The notes: generated by a model not told the origin, from the letters alone. Shown: positions 1 through 8,906, numbered from the stretch's first letter. The stretch is 64,000 nucleotides of DNA from Chryseobacterium sp. c4a (GCF_009900745.1 NZ_WXVU01000023.1:19018-83017); one strand, 5' to 3'. Numbers and translations are program-made.

Positions 1-294
1 AAAGATCCTGTTGGCTACCGAAATACAATACAAGCTTAGAATAAGATAGATTGAAAATTCAATATATTTTTTTCGGTCAAAAAAATATCGGATCAGGAAA
101 TAGTAGATAAAATTAGCACCCAAAATCTGAAAAATCCAGTGACAGAAATTGTAAATTACCGATTGATTAAACACTTCTCCATCATATTCCCCATAAGTTT
201 TGGCAGTTCCAAACAAAAATAAAGCGATCCAGAAAAGAAGCTGGAAGTATAGATTTTGTAGGTTATAAGCGAAGGGTTTGATTGTCATCACCAT
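1..294 (-). CDS. Partial membrane protein, probable N-terminus of a LytS/YehU-type sensor histidine kinase
   Basis: Reading the minus strand from an ATG at 294 (or the in-frame ATG at 288) gives about 98 codons that stay open to the window edge, so only the N-terminus is present. It contains hydrophobic segments around FQLLFWIALFLFG, HWIFQILGANFIYYFLI and IYLILSLYCISVA, separated by short aromatic, charged loops. This resembles the membrane sensor part of Bacteroidota LytS-type kinases (His_kinase family), whose catalytic half would lie outside the window. The kinase motifs themselves cannot be seen, so the assignment rests on resemblance only; another polytopic membrane protein is possible. 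Confidence 0.5.
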   Translation of the reverse strand, partial: MVMTIKPFAYNLQNLYFQLLFWIALFLFGTAKTYGEYDGEVFNQSVIYNFCHWIFQILGANFIYYFLIRYFFDRKKYIEFSIYLILSLYCISVANRIF

Positions 295-473
295 CAAAAA
301 TATAAAAACTTAGGATAACGCTGGTAAAATTGATTTAAAATCCGATGCAATGAGGATAGATAACATCATTCAAAGGGCAGACTGCATATTTCGTCATTGG
401 AATCTGAATTCCTGCTTTCTGCATTTCTTGTTTAAAGGAAGTCTTGTTTTTCTCAAAATTTGTATAAAAAAAT

Positions 474-1592
474 ATGACAACAGAGCGTTCAGAAAGGCTT
501 TATGGATTAGATCATTTGAGATCATTAGCTATTGTATTGGTTTTATTGTTTCACTACCGGGCATTTAAACATCCGGAATGGATCGAAATAATGGGGAAGT
601 TTGGCTGGACAGGAGTGGATCTTTTCTTTGTACTGAGTGGTTTCCTGATTTCAGGTCAATTGTTTAAGGAGATGAAATATACAGGAACTATAAGTCTGAA
701 GACATTTTACATCAAACGTTTTTTTCGGATTATCCCAACCTATTTCTTTACGCTTTTCCTGTATTTTACAGTACCTTTTTTCAGGGAACGGGAAGCTTTA
801 CCACCCTTCTGGAAATTCATTACTTTCACACAAAATTATGGATTAAATGTGATTGATCAGGGAACATTTTCTCACGCATGGTCATTGTGCATTGAAGAAC
901 AATTTTACCTTTTCCTCCCTTTATTTCTTTTACTGATAATGCCTTCAAAACTGTTTAAATATTTAGCAGCTTTGATGGTGTTATTCATTATGTTTTCCAT
1001 CATCATGCGGTTGGTATTATGGAATACATCTATTGTGGGAATGGAAACTAACTCTCTGGAATTCTGGCGTACTTGGTATATGACAATATATTACCCCACC
1101 CATACTAGATTGGATTGCCTTGGAGTAGGGGTTCTCATTAGTCATTGTATGCAGTATTCTTCCCTTTTTAAAAAAGGGGTTCATCAGAATGGTAACGGTC
1201 TTTTTCTGGTAGGAGTAATATTATTGGGTATTACATTTTGGATATGTAATGAACAGGCTTCAGAAATGGCTTCAGTTTGGGGATTTACTTTGGTGGCAGT
1301 AAGTTATGGTTGTATTCTGATGTCTGCTGTTTCAGCGTCCTCGTTTCTTGCTAAGTGGAAATCCTATATTACGACTGAACTGGCAGCTTTATCTTATGCA
1401 ATCTATCTTTCTCATAAGGGAATTATTCATATAATTCAGACTCTCTTCGAACGATTTGATCTTGAATCTTCAGATGCAATATGTATGATTATCTGTTTAG
1501 TGAGCTGCCTTATAAGTGCTTTGCTGTACAGATTTTTCATTGAAAAACCTTTTGCTGCTATGAAAGACCGGATTTTAAAAAGAAGTAAATAG
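474..1592 (+). CDS. Acyltransferase 3 (OafA/YrhL-type) integral membrane protein
   Basis: A 372-residue polytopic membrane protein of the acyltransferase-3 family, which transfers acyl (often acetyl) groups to surface sugars such as O-antigen or other exported glycans. The usual marks are visible: an N-terminal GLDHLRSLAIVLVLLFHY segment with the family's Arg and His, an RFFRIIPTYF motif near residue 85, and SLCIEEQFYLFLPL near residue 140, followed by about eight further hydrophobic segments. Length is normal for the family. It stands alone, with a small convergent gene directly behind it, so the acceptor cannot be read from context. The start chosen is the ATG that begins the family homology. 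Confidence 0.88.
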   Translation: MTTERSERLYGLDHLRSLAIVLVLLFHYRAFKHPEWIEIMGKFGWTGVDLFFVLSGFLISGQLFKEMKYTGTISLKTFYIKRFFRIIPTYFFTLFLYFTVPFFREREALPPFWKFITFTQNYGLNVIDQGTFSHAWSLCIEEQFYLFLPLFLLLIMPSKLFKYLAALMVLFIMFSIIMRLVLWNTSIVGMETNSLEFWRTWYMTIYYPTHTRLDCLGVGVLISHCMQYSSLFKKGVHQNGNGLFLVGVILLGITFWICNEQASEMASVWGFTLVAVSYGCILMSAVSASSFLAKWKSYITTELAALSYAIYLSHKGIIHIIQTLFERFDLESSDAICMIICLVSCLISALLYRFFIEKPFAAMKDRILKRSK

Positions 1593-1600
1593 GAGAGCTT

Positions 1601-1813
1601 TTATTTGGTAGGTTGATTGAGTTCTTCTTCGGTTGGAGCCAGTTTGTCTCTTCCTCTTTCAAATCCCCGGATAAACCAATAGAAAATCAAAGAAAAGACA
1701 ACAATAACGGCCACTACAGACCAGAATATTTTCTGAAGGGTAGGGATTTTTAATTTGGATATCAGGAGAATAACCAGAATGATGACTATAAAAACTATGA
1801 AGAATATTCCCAT
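1601..1813 (-). CDS. Small hypothetical membrane protein
   Basis: A 70-residue protein with two hydrophobic segments (about residues 1-20 and 29-48) and a charged C-terminal tail rich in Glu, Arg and Lys (GFERGRDKLAPTEEELNQ). I do not recognise a named family. It runs convergent to the acyltransferase, 8 bp away, and lies just downstream of nothing on its own strand except the serine hydrolase start region further left, so it appears to be a single-gene unit. Clean codon use and the membrane-protein shape argue that it is real; its job is unknown. Confidence 0.6.
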   Translation of the reverse strand: MGIFFIVFIVIILVILLISKLKIPTLQKIFWSVVAVIVVFSLIFYWFIRGFERGRDKLAPTEEELNQPTK

Positions 1814-1867
1814 CGGTTTTACTGTGTTTTGAAAAGATACAAAAAAGTGCGTGAAAATTTCAAAGCG

Positions 1868-2932
1868 TTATTGGTAGGTCATACTTTTCAATATTACATT
1901 TTTGATGGCTGCTTCCTGGAAGCTCCAATGCTCACTATTTCTGGGCATCTGGTTTTCAAGAATGATTAAACTTGTATCTGTGGATGGGAAATACACATTA
2001 AGACAGGTAAAACCATCCCCAAGCCCTGTAACAGCATAATAATCAAGTCCGGCTTCTTTGATGAATCTGATGTTATATCCAAATCCCATACTTTCTTTCC
2101 CAAAAACATTGTGTTGAGAAGATGTAGATGGGGTGAGGATAAGCTTTTGAAATTGAGGCGAAAGAAGTTTTCCTTTAAAGAGCGCCTGATCCCATTTTGA
2201 AAGATCTTCTACTGTAGAAATCACTCCGGCAGCAGGAGCTATTTCATCATTTAAAAATGAATGCTCTACTTTTTCAAACTGATTATTCTCACTTCTATAG
2301 CCTGGAACGAGCGCTTGATTATTTTGATGATTGTAAACGAATGTTTTCTTCATTTTTAGCCTTTTAAAAAGGGAATTGGCGAGTTCTGTAAAGTTTTTAC
2401 CCGTTGTATTTTGAAGAATTTCCCCCAAAAGCATATAAGAAAGATTTCCGTATTTAAACTGTGATCCTACTTTAAAAGCTGTCGGCTTTTCAATATCTAC
2501 AATACCATGAGTATGATTTAAAAGATTGTGTATCGTTACAGTGTCTGCCCAGGACTGAGTAAGTGAAGGAAGGTATTTTTTTATAGAAGTCTGAAGATCA
2601 AGTTTTCCCTGTTCTGCAGCTTGTAGGATGAGAACTGCAGTGATTTGTTTTGAATTGGACATGATTTCAAATTGGTCATCGGTTTTTAAAGCGATCTTTT
2701 TTTCAACATCTTTATATCCATTGGCCTTTAGAAATTTTGCTTTTCCATGTTGAGAAACTAAAACCACTCCATTAAACTTCAGTGGAGAAGAAGTTGTCAT
2801 AATACTGTCGATTTTTTTAGCATAAGACGGTACTTTTTGTGCTTTTAATTCTGAATTGGTATTGTTTTGTGAAAACAGAGAAAGGCTTAAAAATAGAATA
2901 AATAGTGTAAGAATGATTTTCTCTGATTTCAT
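1868..2932 (-). CDS. Secreted serine hydrolase of the beta-lactamase/penicillin-binding-protein class C family
   Basis: 354 residues with an N-terminal signal peptide (LFILFLSLSLFSQ, cleavage near residue 22) and the class C serine hydrolase fold. The catalytic Ser-x-x-Lys is seen as SNSK in FEIMSNSKQITA, the second motif Tyr-x-Asn as YGN in FKYGNLSYMLLGE, and a HNLLNHTHGI motif sits between them as in this family. Such proteins are periplasmic or exported esterases, D-aminopeptidases or carboxypeptidase-like enzymes; substrate cannot be inferred. A TAnnTTTG promoter box lies about 35 bp upstream of the start. Single-gene unit. Confidence 0.85.
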   Translation of the reverse strand: MKSEKIILTLFILFLSLSLFSQNNTNSELKAQKVPSYAKKIDSIMTTSSPLKFNGVVLVSQHGKAKFLKANGYKDVEKKIALKTDDQFEIMSNSKQITAVLILQAAEQGKLDLQTSIKKYLPSLTQSWADTVTIHNLLNHTHGIVDIEKPTAFKVGSQFKYGNLSYMLLGEILQNTTGKNFTELANSLFKRLKMKKTFVYNHQNNQALVPGYRSENNQFEKVEHSFLNDEIAPAAGVISTVEDLSKWDQALFKGKLLSPQFQKLILTPSTSSQHNVFGKESMGFGYNIRFIKEAGLDYYAVTGLGDGFTCLNVYFPSTDTSLIILENQMPRNSEHWSFQEAAIKNVILKSMTYQ

Positions 2933-2966
2933 TTTGTGATGGTTGTTTGAATTGGTTTTTGGTTTT

Positions 2967-2974
2967 CAAATATA
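2967..2974 (-). promoter_or_regulatory. -7 promoter box TATATTTG for the serine hydrolase
   Basis: The minus strand reads TATATTTG, an exact match to the Bacteroidota -7 consensus TAnnTTTG, 35 bp upstream of the ATG at 2932. Confidence 0.5.
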
Positions 2975-3040
2975 TGTATTTCTGTTATCTCTTTTTCAAT
3001 TTGAGGACAATATTTTTATTCATTGAAAATTGTTTTTAAA

Positions 3041-3070
3041 AATGCCATTTGAGGTGAATCAAATGGCATT
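3041..3070 (-). terminator. Rho-independent terminator after the aldo/keto reductase
   Basis: A perfect 12-bp inverted repeat (AATGCCATTTGA / TCAAATGGCATT) with a 6-nt loop. On the minus strand it is followed by a run of T, about 45 bp after the stop codon of the gene at 3117-4094. Confidence 0.75.
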
Positions 3071-3116
3071 GTAATCTATTCTCATTTTAGGATTAACTTT
3101 TTTGAGGAGAAAGAAG

Positions 3117-4094
3117 CTATTGTAATGTACTCAGTTTAGCCAGATCTTCATCCCTACGGTTACCGTGAATCTGAATCTTAGAAAGTTCATTTTCAATATT
3201 GCTAAATTCCTCATTGGTAAGAACAATATCTGCTGCCCCGAGATTCTCTTTAAGCCGATCTCTATTTTTAGATCCTGGAATAGGAACAATGAAATCGTAT
3301 TTATGAAGCATCCAAGCTAATGAAATTTGAGCAGGAGTAGCATTCTTGTTGAAAGCAAATTCCTGTAATATATTCAATAAAGGCTGGTTGGCAATGATAT
3401 TTTCTTTTTGGTAACGAGTAATGACACGTCTTGCATCAAATCCTGTAAATGAAGTATCTGCATTTATTTTTCCGGATAGAAAGCCTCCTGCTAAGGGAGA
3501 AAACGGGACAAATCCAATGTTTAATTCCTGACATAAAGGAATAACCTCTTTTTCAAACATTCTTTCCATAATAGAATATTCACTTTGTACGGCAGCAAGT
3601 GGAGTGACGGCATGGGCTCGTTTTATCTCATCAGGAGTAGCCTGCGATTGTCCCCACCCGAGAATTTTTCCTTCCTGAATAAAATCACCCATAATCCCGG
3701 CAACATCTTCCACCGGAATATCTTGGTTTACCCTGTGCTGATAGTATAGATCAAGATGATCTGTCTTTAAATTTCTTAATGAATTTTCCAGTCGGGTTTG
3801 AATTTCTCTCTTTAGGTCTTTTGCTCCTGCTGTCCAGGCTTCTCTGATCAGGAATTTACTTGCTATTACCGTATCATGGCGGACTGCTTTCAGTGCTTCA
3901 CCAATCAGTTTTTCATTGTCTCCTGCAGCATATATTTCTGCGGTATCAAAGAATGTACATCCCAGATCGAAAGCTTGTTGAATCAATTGAATAGATTCGT
4001 CTTTTGTAGGAGGAGCACCATATCCCATGCTTAATCCCATACAGCCATAGCCAATGGCAGAGACTTGTATATTTCCTAATTTTCTTGATTTCAT
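3117..4094 (-). CDS. Aldo/keto reductase
   Basis: 325 residues, the usual length of an NADPH-dependent aldo/keto reductase (cytosolic TIM barrel reducing aldehydes and ketones). The catalytic tetrad is recognisable: Asp and Tyr in FFDTAEIYAAGDNEKLIGEAL, Lys in TVIASKFLI, and His in LYYQHRV. The late NADP-binding segment IPIPGSKNRDRLKENL is also intact. It lies 75 bp downstream of a Crp-type regulator on the same strand, and a palindrome identical to one in front of the regulator sits in that gap, so it is probably the regulator's target. Substrate unknown; such pairs often respond to reactive aldehydes or redox stress (inference). Confidence 0.9.
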   Translation of the reverse strand: MKSRKLGNIQVSAIGYGCMGLSMGYGAPPTKDESIQLIQQAFDLGCTFFDTAEIYAAGDNEKLIGEALKAVRHDTVIASKFLIREAWTAGAKDLKREIQTRLENSLRNLKTDHLDLYYQHRVNQDIPVEDVAGIMGDFIQEGKILGWGQSQATPDEIKRAHAVTPLAAVQSEYSIMERMFEKEVIPLCQELNIGFVPFSPLAGGFLSGKINADTSFTGFDARRVITRYQKENIIANQPLLNILQEFAFNKNATPAQISLAWMLHKYDFIVPIPGSKNRDRLKENLGAADIVLTNEEFSNIENELSKIQIHGNRRDEDLAKLSTLQ

Positions 4095-4148
4095 TTTCTT
4101 TTATTTTGAATCGACAAGACAAAATTCTTCAAAAGAAAAACAGAATCG

Positions 4149-4164
4149 TTTACCATTTGGTAAA
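4149..4164. promoter_or_regulatory. Candidate operator palindrome in front of the aldo/keto reductase
   Basis: The perfect 16-bp palindrome TTTACCATTTGGTAAA lies 55 bp upstream of the reductase start, in the gap after the Crp-type gene. An identical copy lies in front of that gene at 4761-4776. Confidence 0.65.
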
Positions 4165-4169
4165 AAGTG

Positions 4170-4727
4170 TTAGTGGATATTTCGCCGTATTCTGCTCAGG
4201 GACTGTTGGGTAATTCCAAGATAGGATGCAATATAGGATAACGGAATGCGGTTAGCTAACGTTGGATATTTCTGCATAAACTCAAGATAGCGGGTCGTGG
4301 CATCCTGAGATACAAGCGGAGAAACTCGTTCCAGTTTTTGCAGCAGTGCTTTACTATGTATTTTTTGAATGATCTCGTTCCAGCCTATAACCGTATTGGA
4401 TATCTCTTCCCAATCTTTTACTGTAAATGTAAGAAGCTTGCAATCTGTTGCTGCCTGTATATATTCTGTAGAGGGGACATTTTTCAAATTCATGAGTAAA
4501 TGATTCTCTTCTAAAAAGATCTTGGTAATTTCATCTCCTTTATTGTTGTAATAACAGATTCTGAAAATACCATCAATAAGAAAACCTACTTCCCGGAGTA
4601 CTTTACCTGCTTCAGCAAAATAATCATCTTTGCGAAGTTCAGCTATTTTTCCTTTGCCTGAAATAAAATCAATCTGTTGTTGGTTCAGGGTTCCAAAACG
4701 GAGGATATATTCAATGAATTCATTCAT
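4170..4727 (-). CDS. Crp/Fnr-family transcriptional regulator
   Basis: 185 residues with the cyclic-nucleotide-binding beta-barrel fold in the first 120 or so residues (GKIAELRKDDYFAEAGKVLREVGFLIDGIFRICYYNNKGDEITKIF) and a short C-terminal helix-turn-helix (IPLSYIASYLGITQQSLSRIRR). This short form with the HTH at the very end is common in Bacteroidota. The RED/RTA cAMP-contact motif is not obvious, so the ligand is probably not cAMP. The gene lies upstream of an aldo/keto reductase on the same strand and is flanked by two identical 16-bp palindromes, which suggests autoregulation and control of the reductase. Confidence 0.88.
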   Translation of the reverse strand: MNEFIEYILRFGTLNQQQIDFISGKGKIAELRKDDYFAEAGKVLREVGFLIDGIFRICYYNNKGDEITKIFLEENHLLMNLKNVPSTEYIQAATDCKLLTFTVKDWEEISNTVIGWNEIIQKIHSKALLQKLERVSPLVSQDATTRYLEFMQKYPTLANRIPLSYIASYLGITQQSLSRIRRNIH

Positions 4728-4760
4728 GATGAAAAGGTATAAAAAAGTTTTTCTTTGCAG

Positions 4761-4776
4761 TTTACCATTTGGTAAA
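4761..4776. promoter_or_regulatory. Candidate operator palindrome in front of the Crp-type regulator
   Basis: Second exact copy of TTTACCATTTGGTAAA, 34 bp upstream of the regulator's start at 4727, a position suited to autoregulation. Confidence 0.65.
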
Positions 4777-5140
4777 TTTTATGGTATTGATAGATTTTGA
4801 TTGGCTGTTTTGAAACTTAATTTATGACTTTTACAAGATGTTAAAAAAGATTTTTTTCAATGTCTTATATCAAATAAGTATGAATTTTTTGGTAAATATG
4901 AAAAGAAAAATAGGTACTACATCATGAGTCTCCTGATTTATTTATTTTATTGTTCTAAATAAATTTTGTATTTTAATTTATTGATTATCAATTTTTTTGT
5001 TCTGTTATTTTTTGAATGAGGGATATTTGTAGGATGTGTTTTTTCTGTAGGATGTATCTGTTTTCTTATTTTCGTTAAACTTTTTCATAAAATGTATTAT
5101 TGATTCATTTTATGATTTAATTTTTATTTATAATTAATTT
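4777..5140. other. A/T-rich spacer between divergent regulators
   Basis: About 360 bp without a credible gene. It must hold the promoter of the TPR regulator at 5141. A short direct repeat TGTAGGATGT occurs twice near 5028-5055, about 90-110 bp upstream of that gene; nothing else stands out. Confidence 0.5.
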
Positions 5141-6619
5141 ATGACAGATCTTAGATTCCCGAAGAGTGGATATTTTATGTTAAGTATATTCTGCTTCTTT
5201 TTTTTTAATAGTTGTACGGGAGGAAAGTTGTCTATGACCAATTTTGATTATCCATTGCTTCATAAAAATGAGGTGTTGCGTCTTGCTGGTAATTTTGGAG
5301 ACTGTATGTTGCTGAATGAAGAATATCTTCAAAAAGCCCGACAAGAAGATTACAGTGATGGAGAAGCTCTTTGTTACATTAATATGTCTAATATATCTGT
5401 AAGCATTGGGAACTATAAGAAAGGCCTTGTATTTTTAAAGAAAGCAGAGGCTCTCCTTCAAAATTCAAAAAATGAAGCTCTTAAAGCAAAGCTTTACCAG
5501 GAGTACGGCCAGTTGAGTAAAGTAACCGGATTGTATAAAAATGCTTTAGGGTTTAATTCAAAAGCACTGTATTATACCGGTAAATGCTCTTTGCAGGATA
5601 AAAGAAATTACTTTTTAGATAGAGTATTTTCAAACAGAGGCGATTTTTTATATGAAGCAGGAAGAAAGGATTCTGCGCTTATCTATTTTCACCGGGCAAG
5701 AAACGTGATCAATACTCCTCTGATTAATAGTTTAATTGCTAAACATCACTTGTTGCATACAGCACTTATTGATTCTTCAAAATTATATGTTGACAGATCT
5801 CTTGAGCTTGTAAAAAGAGATACAATCCAATTAAATGCACAGAAAGGAATGGTGTATAGGGTAGCAGGAGATTATTACAAAACTCAAGGTAACTATGCTG
5901 AAGCACAGGTTTTTTATCAGAAAGCGCTTGATGTTTTTTTAGAAACCAAACGGGCATACAATCTTCCATTTATTTATCAGTCTATAGCTGAGGCTTACAA
6001 AGGAATGGGGAATAAGGAAAAAGAAGCTGAATTTGAAAATAAATACCTGGATGCTAAATCAAAACTTTCTAAAGATCAGACTGAAACAGTAAATCTTCTG
6101 ATTGATAAAGTATTGACGGAGAAAGAAAATGATGTAGAGGTCTTCAAATTCAAATTATTTGCGAGTTCGGCAGTGCTGATATTGATCATTGTGATTGGAT
6201 TTGTTTTGATGTATAGAAAGATGAAAAACAAAAAAAGTAAGCTACGGGAAGAGACTACCATTCTTAAAAGTCAGACTGAGCTTTTAACCAATGAGACAGA
6301 AGTTCTTGCCAGTAAAGTAAATGAAAGTTTTAGCGATCTTGTTCAGCTGGCGAAAAGAAATGATTCTGCTTTTCTTACCCGCTTTCAGGAAGTATATCCG
6401 GACTTCATAGAAAAGCTATTGGATATTAATGAAGATTTATCAAGTGCTGATCTGCATTTGTGCGCGATGATTAAGCTTAATTTCAGCTCAAAAGAGATTG
6501 CTTCCTATATGTCTATCCTTCATAAGTCTGCTCAACAAAAAAAATACAGGTTGAGAAAAAAGCTCAATGTTCCAAGCGATCAGGATCTTTATGTTTTCTT
6601 TCAGGGATTGGATTCCTAA
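5141..6619 (+). CDS. TPR-repeat membrane-anchored transcriptional regulator
   Basis: 492 residues. An N-terminal hydrophobic/lipoprotein-like segment ending in NSCTGG is followed by about 280 residues of tetratricopeptide-like helices (for example KKGLVFLKKAEALLQ, YAEAQVFYQKALDVF), one transmembrane helix near residues 340-358 (FASSAVLILIIVIGFVLMY), a coiled coil, and a C-terminal LuxR-like HTH-type region (LHLCAMIKLNFSSKEIASYMSILHKSAQQKKYRLRKKL). This architecture is widespread in flavobacteria and reads an extracytoplasmic signal to regulate genes, often neighbours. The gene is alone and is followed by a terminator. The ligand and the target are unknown. Confidence 0.8.
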   Translation: MTDLRFPKSGYFMLSIFCFFFFNSCTGGKLSMTNFDYPLLHKNEVLRLAGNFGDCMLLNEEYLQKARQEDYSDGEALCYINMSNISVSIGNYKKGLVFLKKAEALLQNSKNEALKAKLYQEYGQLSKVTGLYKNALGFNSKALYYTGKCSLQDKRNYFLDRVFSNRGDFLYEAGRKDSALIYFHRARNVINTPLINSLIAKHHLLHTALIDSSKLYVDRSLELVKRDTIQLNAQKGMVYRVAGDYYKTQGNYAEAQVFYQKALDVFLETKRAYNLPFIYQSIAEAYKGMGNKEKEAEFENKYLDAKSKLSKDQTETVNLLIDKVLTEKENDVEVFKFKLFASSAVLILIIVIGFVLMYRKMKNKKSKLREETTILKSQTELLTNETEVLASKVNESFSDLVQLAKRNDSAFLTRFQEVYPDFIEKLLDINEDLSSADLHLCAMIKLNFSSKEIASYMSILHKSAQQKKYRLRKKLNVPSDQDLYVFFQGLDS

Positions 6620-6668
6620 TATATTGAAGTAATAAAAACGTTACATTTTCAAAGATGAACATTATGAC

Positions 6669-6700
6669 AGCTATCCTTTTAAGGGGTGGCTTTTTGTTTT
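6669..6700 (+). terminator. Terminator after the TPR regulator
   Basis: AGCTATCCTT / AGGGGTGGCT stem of 10 bp (three G-U pairs) with a 3-nt loop and a following T-run, 50 bp after the stop codon at 6619. Confidence 0.6.
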
Positions 6701-7363
6701 ATACAATTGTTTGGTTCTAATTAGGGGAGCAGTCTGAAAGTAATATCATTGAGATTTGAAAATGTACTCAAACAGGATTGTAGTCTCTTCCGGTAGAAGT
6801 AAAAAAAGAGAGTGGTAGCATATGCAATTATGAAACTGTGTGTAAATAGGTCGTGAAATGGAGCATTGGGATATAAAAGTAACTAAAATAAGATTAGATG
6901 CTTTCATTGTGTGTTAGTACACACTTAACTGTAAGCTTCTCTTTCTGTTTTTTTGTTCGCTTATTTCAACTTGAAATTTATTGAAATCTGGAATTTATGA
7001 TATACGAATTGATTATAAAACATTGTGTTTACTGGCAGGTTTTTAATGGTGTTGTATGAATTGATGTATTTTTTTGCATTGTGATGCAGCGTATTTAATG
7101 AATTTTTCACTTATGGATGAATATTAATTGAGTTTTTATAAAAGTTTTAAGATTCTTTTAATAAAATATTTTACTGATAATCAGTGTATTGTGGTTAATG
7201 AAGGACATTTGTAGAATTATTTTTTTTGGCAACTTGACTTCATTTTTTTCAAATTTATACTAGCGATATGAAGCAATTAAATGTAGGGATGATAATGTGG
7301 TTTTATTGTTATTTTTTCAATTGTAAATAATATATACCAATAAACTAATATTAATATTAAATT
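6701..7363. other. Gene-poor A/T-rich stretch
   Basis: About 660 bp in which I see no credible gene on either strand. It contains a small perfect hairpin at 6909-6924 (GTGTGT/ACACAC) and much low-complexity A/T sequence. GGACATTTGTAGAAT near 7204 resembles GGATATTTGTAGGAT near 5022 upstream of the TPR regulator, which could be a shared promoter element or chance. Confidence 0.4.
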
Positions 7364-7474
7364 ATGAAAACAAATTTGTTAACCTTAATGCTTGCATTAT
7401 TTTCTTACGGTTTGTACTCCCAGGTTGGAATTTATACAAATATCCCTCAGCCTTCCTATAGATTTTGGAGCTAA
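7364..7474 (+). pseudogene. Truncated head of a secreted surface protein (VGI-x-TN-x-PQ type)
   Basis: A 36-codon ORF that encodes a signal peptide (MKTNLLTLMLALFSYG, then LYSQ) followed at once by VGIYTNIPQ and a stop. Flavobacterial surface proteins of several hundred residues typically begin the mature chain with VGINTNTPQ after a signal peptide ending in AQ or SQ. Here the homology stops after about ten residues and the frame closes, so this looks like the surviving 5' end of a broken gene. A tail-like remnant of the same type of gene occurs at 8647-8860, with two HTH genes in between. Confidence 0.5.
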
Positions 7475-7720
7475 GAAATATTTTCTAAAGAACATATTCT
7501 ATAGTATAGGTAACCTGATGATAAGATATTGAGGGGTATGTTGTGATTCTTTGAAATAAACCAATCACAGCTCAATAGATTCTAAAAACACACCACTATA
7601 TTATCCAGGAGCTCTGCCGAGTATTTTTCCCTCGTACCGGAATAACAGGGCTCTTTATTAGAATAACATTCACATAAGTAAGTGTATTTCCCCTTACTTA
7701 TTAAAACCAAAGAAATACAT

Positions 7721-8152
7721 ATGCTATATAAAAAAATACATATAGGAGAACTTATCAAAAGTAAAATAGAGGAAATGGAAATTACCGTAAGACATCTTGC
7801 TGAGGTTTTTAGGGTTTCTGAAGATGCTATTTTAGAGATATTTACAAAGCCGGAGCTTGCTACTGGTGATCTTCTGAAATGGTCTAAACTTCTGAGGTAC
7901 GATTTTTTTAGAATATATTCTCAACATTTGATTCTGTATACTCCTCAATATCCTAATCCGATTAAGAATAAAGAGAAACCTCAATCTATGCAGTTCAGAA
8001 AAAATATCTATTCGGATGAACTTATTGAATTTATATTAGAACTTATAAAAACAGGAAAAAAAACAAAACAGGAGGTTATACATGATTATAGAATTCCGAA
8101 AACAACGTTGTATAAATGGATTACAAAACATCAAATTCTATCAGATATATAA
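7721..8152 (+). CDS. Small two-HTH DNA-binding protein, transposase-like C-terminus
   Basis: 143 residues from the ATG at 7721; an upstream in-frame GTG at 7682 would add a weak 13-residue leader and is not preferred. The N-terminal half (HIGELIKSKIEEMEITVRHLAEVFRVSEDAILEIF) looks like a Cro/C1-type HTH, and the C-terminal part (KTKQEVIHDYRIPKTTLYKWITKH) like the HTH of insertion-sequence OrfA proteins. Similar small proteins occur in many copies in Chryseobacterium genomes; no function is established to my knowledge. It is followed after 20 bp by a second HTH gene on the same strand, so the two probably form a unit. No transposase catalytic domain is present nearby. Confidence 0.7.
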   Translation: MLYKKIHIGELIKSKIEEMEITVRHLAEVFRVSEDAILEIFTKPELATGDLLKWSKLLRYDFFRIYSQHLILYTPQYPNPIKNKEKPQSMQFRKNIYSDELIEFILELIKTGKKTKQEVIHDYRIPKTTLYKWITKHQILSDI

Positions 8153-8172
8153 ATATTAACAGTACTAGTAAA

Positions 8173-8484
8173 ATGAGAGAAGCTATAAAACCAGATTATA
8201 AAAGACTTTATATGGATATCCTAGAGTTGAAGTTTCCTGAAAAAAAAGAGATATGTGCCGAAGTTTTGAATAAAGAAGAGCTGGAAACACTGGATGTTAT
8301 TATGCTGAATACAATGATTTTTGGTGATCGTATAAACAATCAGAAGCATAAGTCATATGACCAAAATTCTATTCTTGAAATTTTAGATTATCAGAAAAAA
8401 AATCCCTGCAGTAATAAAGATCTTTCCCTTTTGTTTAGGATCAGTAGAAATACTATAACCAAGTGGAAAAGGATCTATATATAA
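8173..8484 (+). CDS. Small HTH protein, partner of the preceding gene
   Basis: 103 residues from the ATG at 8173; a longer reading from 8116 overlaps the previous gene and has no homology-like sequence. The C-terminal half carries an HTH of the transposase/homeodomain-like type (NKDLSLLFRISRNTITKWKRIYI), the same kind as in the upstream protein. The N-terminal half is charged and helical (YKRLYMDILELKFPEKKEICAEVL). It sits 20 bp after its neighbour and ends at a strong terminator, so the pair is a self-contained two-gene unit. It could be a regulator pair or a domesticated insertion-sequence remnant. Confidence 0.65.
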   Translation: MREAIKPDYKRLYMDILELKFPEKKEICAEVLNKEELETLDVIMLNTMIFGDRINNQKHKSYDQNSILEILDYQKKNPCSNKDLSLLFRISRNTITKWKRIYI

Positions 8485-8523
8485 TTTCAGGATCTTTTTA
8501 GTTTAAATTCAGTTATAACCTCG

Positions 8524-8554
8524 ATCTCAGAACCTTGATTCTGAGATTTTTTTT
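8524..8554 (+). terminator. Terminator after the HTH pair
   Basis: Perfect 9-bp stem ATCTCAGAA / TTCTGAGAT with a 6-nt loop, followed by eight T, 40 bp after the stop codon at 8484. Confidence 0.85.
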
Positions 8555-8646
8555 GTTTTAATGATTAAAATAGCTTTATTCTCTATACATGCATAATTTT
8601 TAGAAATATTACCCGTTTAAAGTCTTTAGGGTTTATTTCAATATTT

Positions 8647-8860
8647 ATGGATTACAATAAAACCTCTGACTGCGGAAAATATGCAGAATACAGTATCCAA
8701 ACACTCAATATAGAGACAGTTGGTACCGACATGCTCATCGTTAAGGCTGGCAATGGATGACCACCTGAAATGAATCAAATTGCAGAAAAGCATTCTGAAA
8801 ACCCAGACGCAGGAAATTGAATTGATGAAACAGAAACTAAAGGAATTAGAAAAAAAATAA
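8647..8860 (+). pseudogene. Decayed 3' end of a coiled-coil surface or fibre-type gene
   Basis: In one plus-strand frame the last 29 codons before the stop at 8858 read as a coiled coil rich in K, L, Q and E (IKLQKSILKTQTQEIEL, then MKQKLKELEKK). This is the type of tail found in flavobacterial surface proteins and S74-chaperone proteins. Upstream the reading frame is broken by a stop (near 8768) and a shift from a 37-codon stretch starting at 8647. The stretch still has its own strong terminator (8907-8939), which supports that it was the end of a transcribed gene. Identification of the original family is tentative. Confidence 0.4.
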
Positions 8861-8906
8861 ATAAAGAAGAAAAGGTTAACTCTATTGATTATCAAATTGT
8901 ATGAAT

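Noticed and set aside
350..568. 72-codon plus-strand frame overlapping the acyltransferase start
   Set aside because: Overlaps a clear gene in another frame and shows no recognisable features.
8638..8895. 85-codon minus-strand frame over the decayed coiled-coil tail
   Set aside because: The plus-strand coiled-coil sequence followed by a terminator explains the region better; the minus frame is Phe/Ser-rich antisense sequence.
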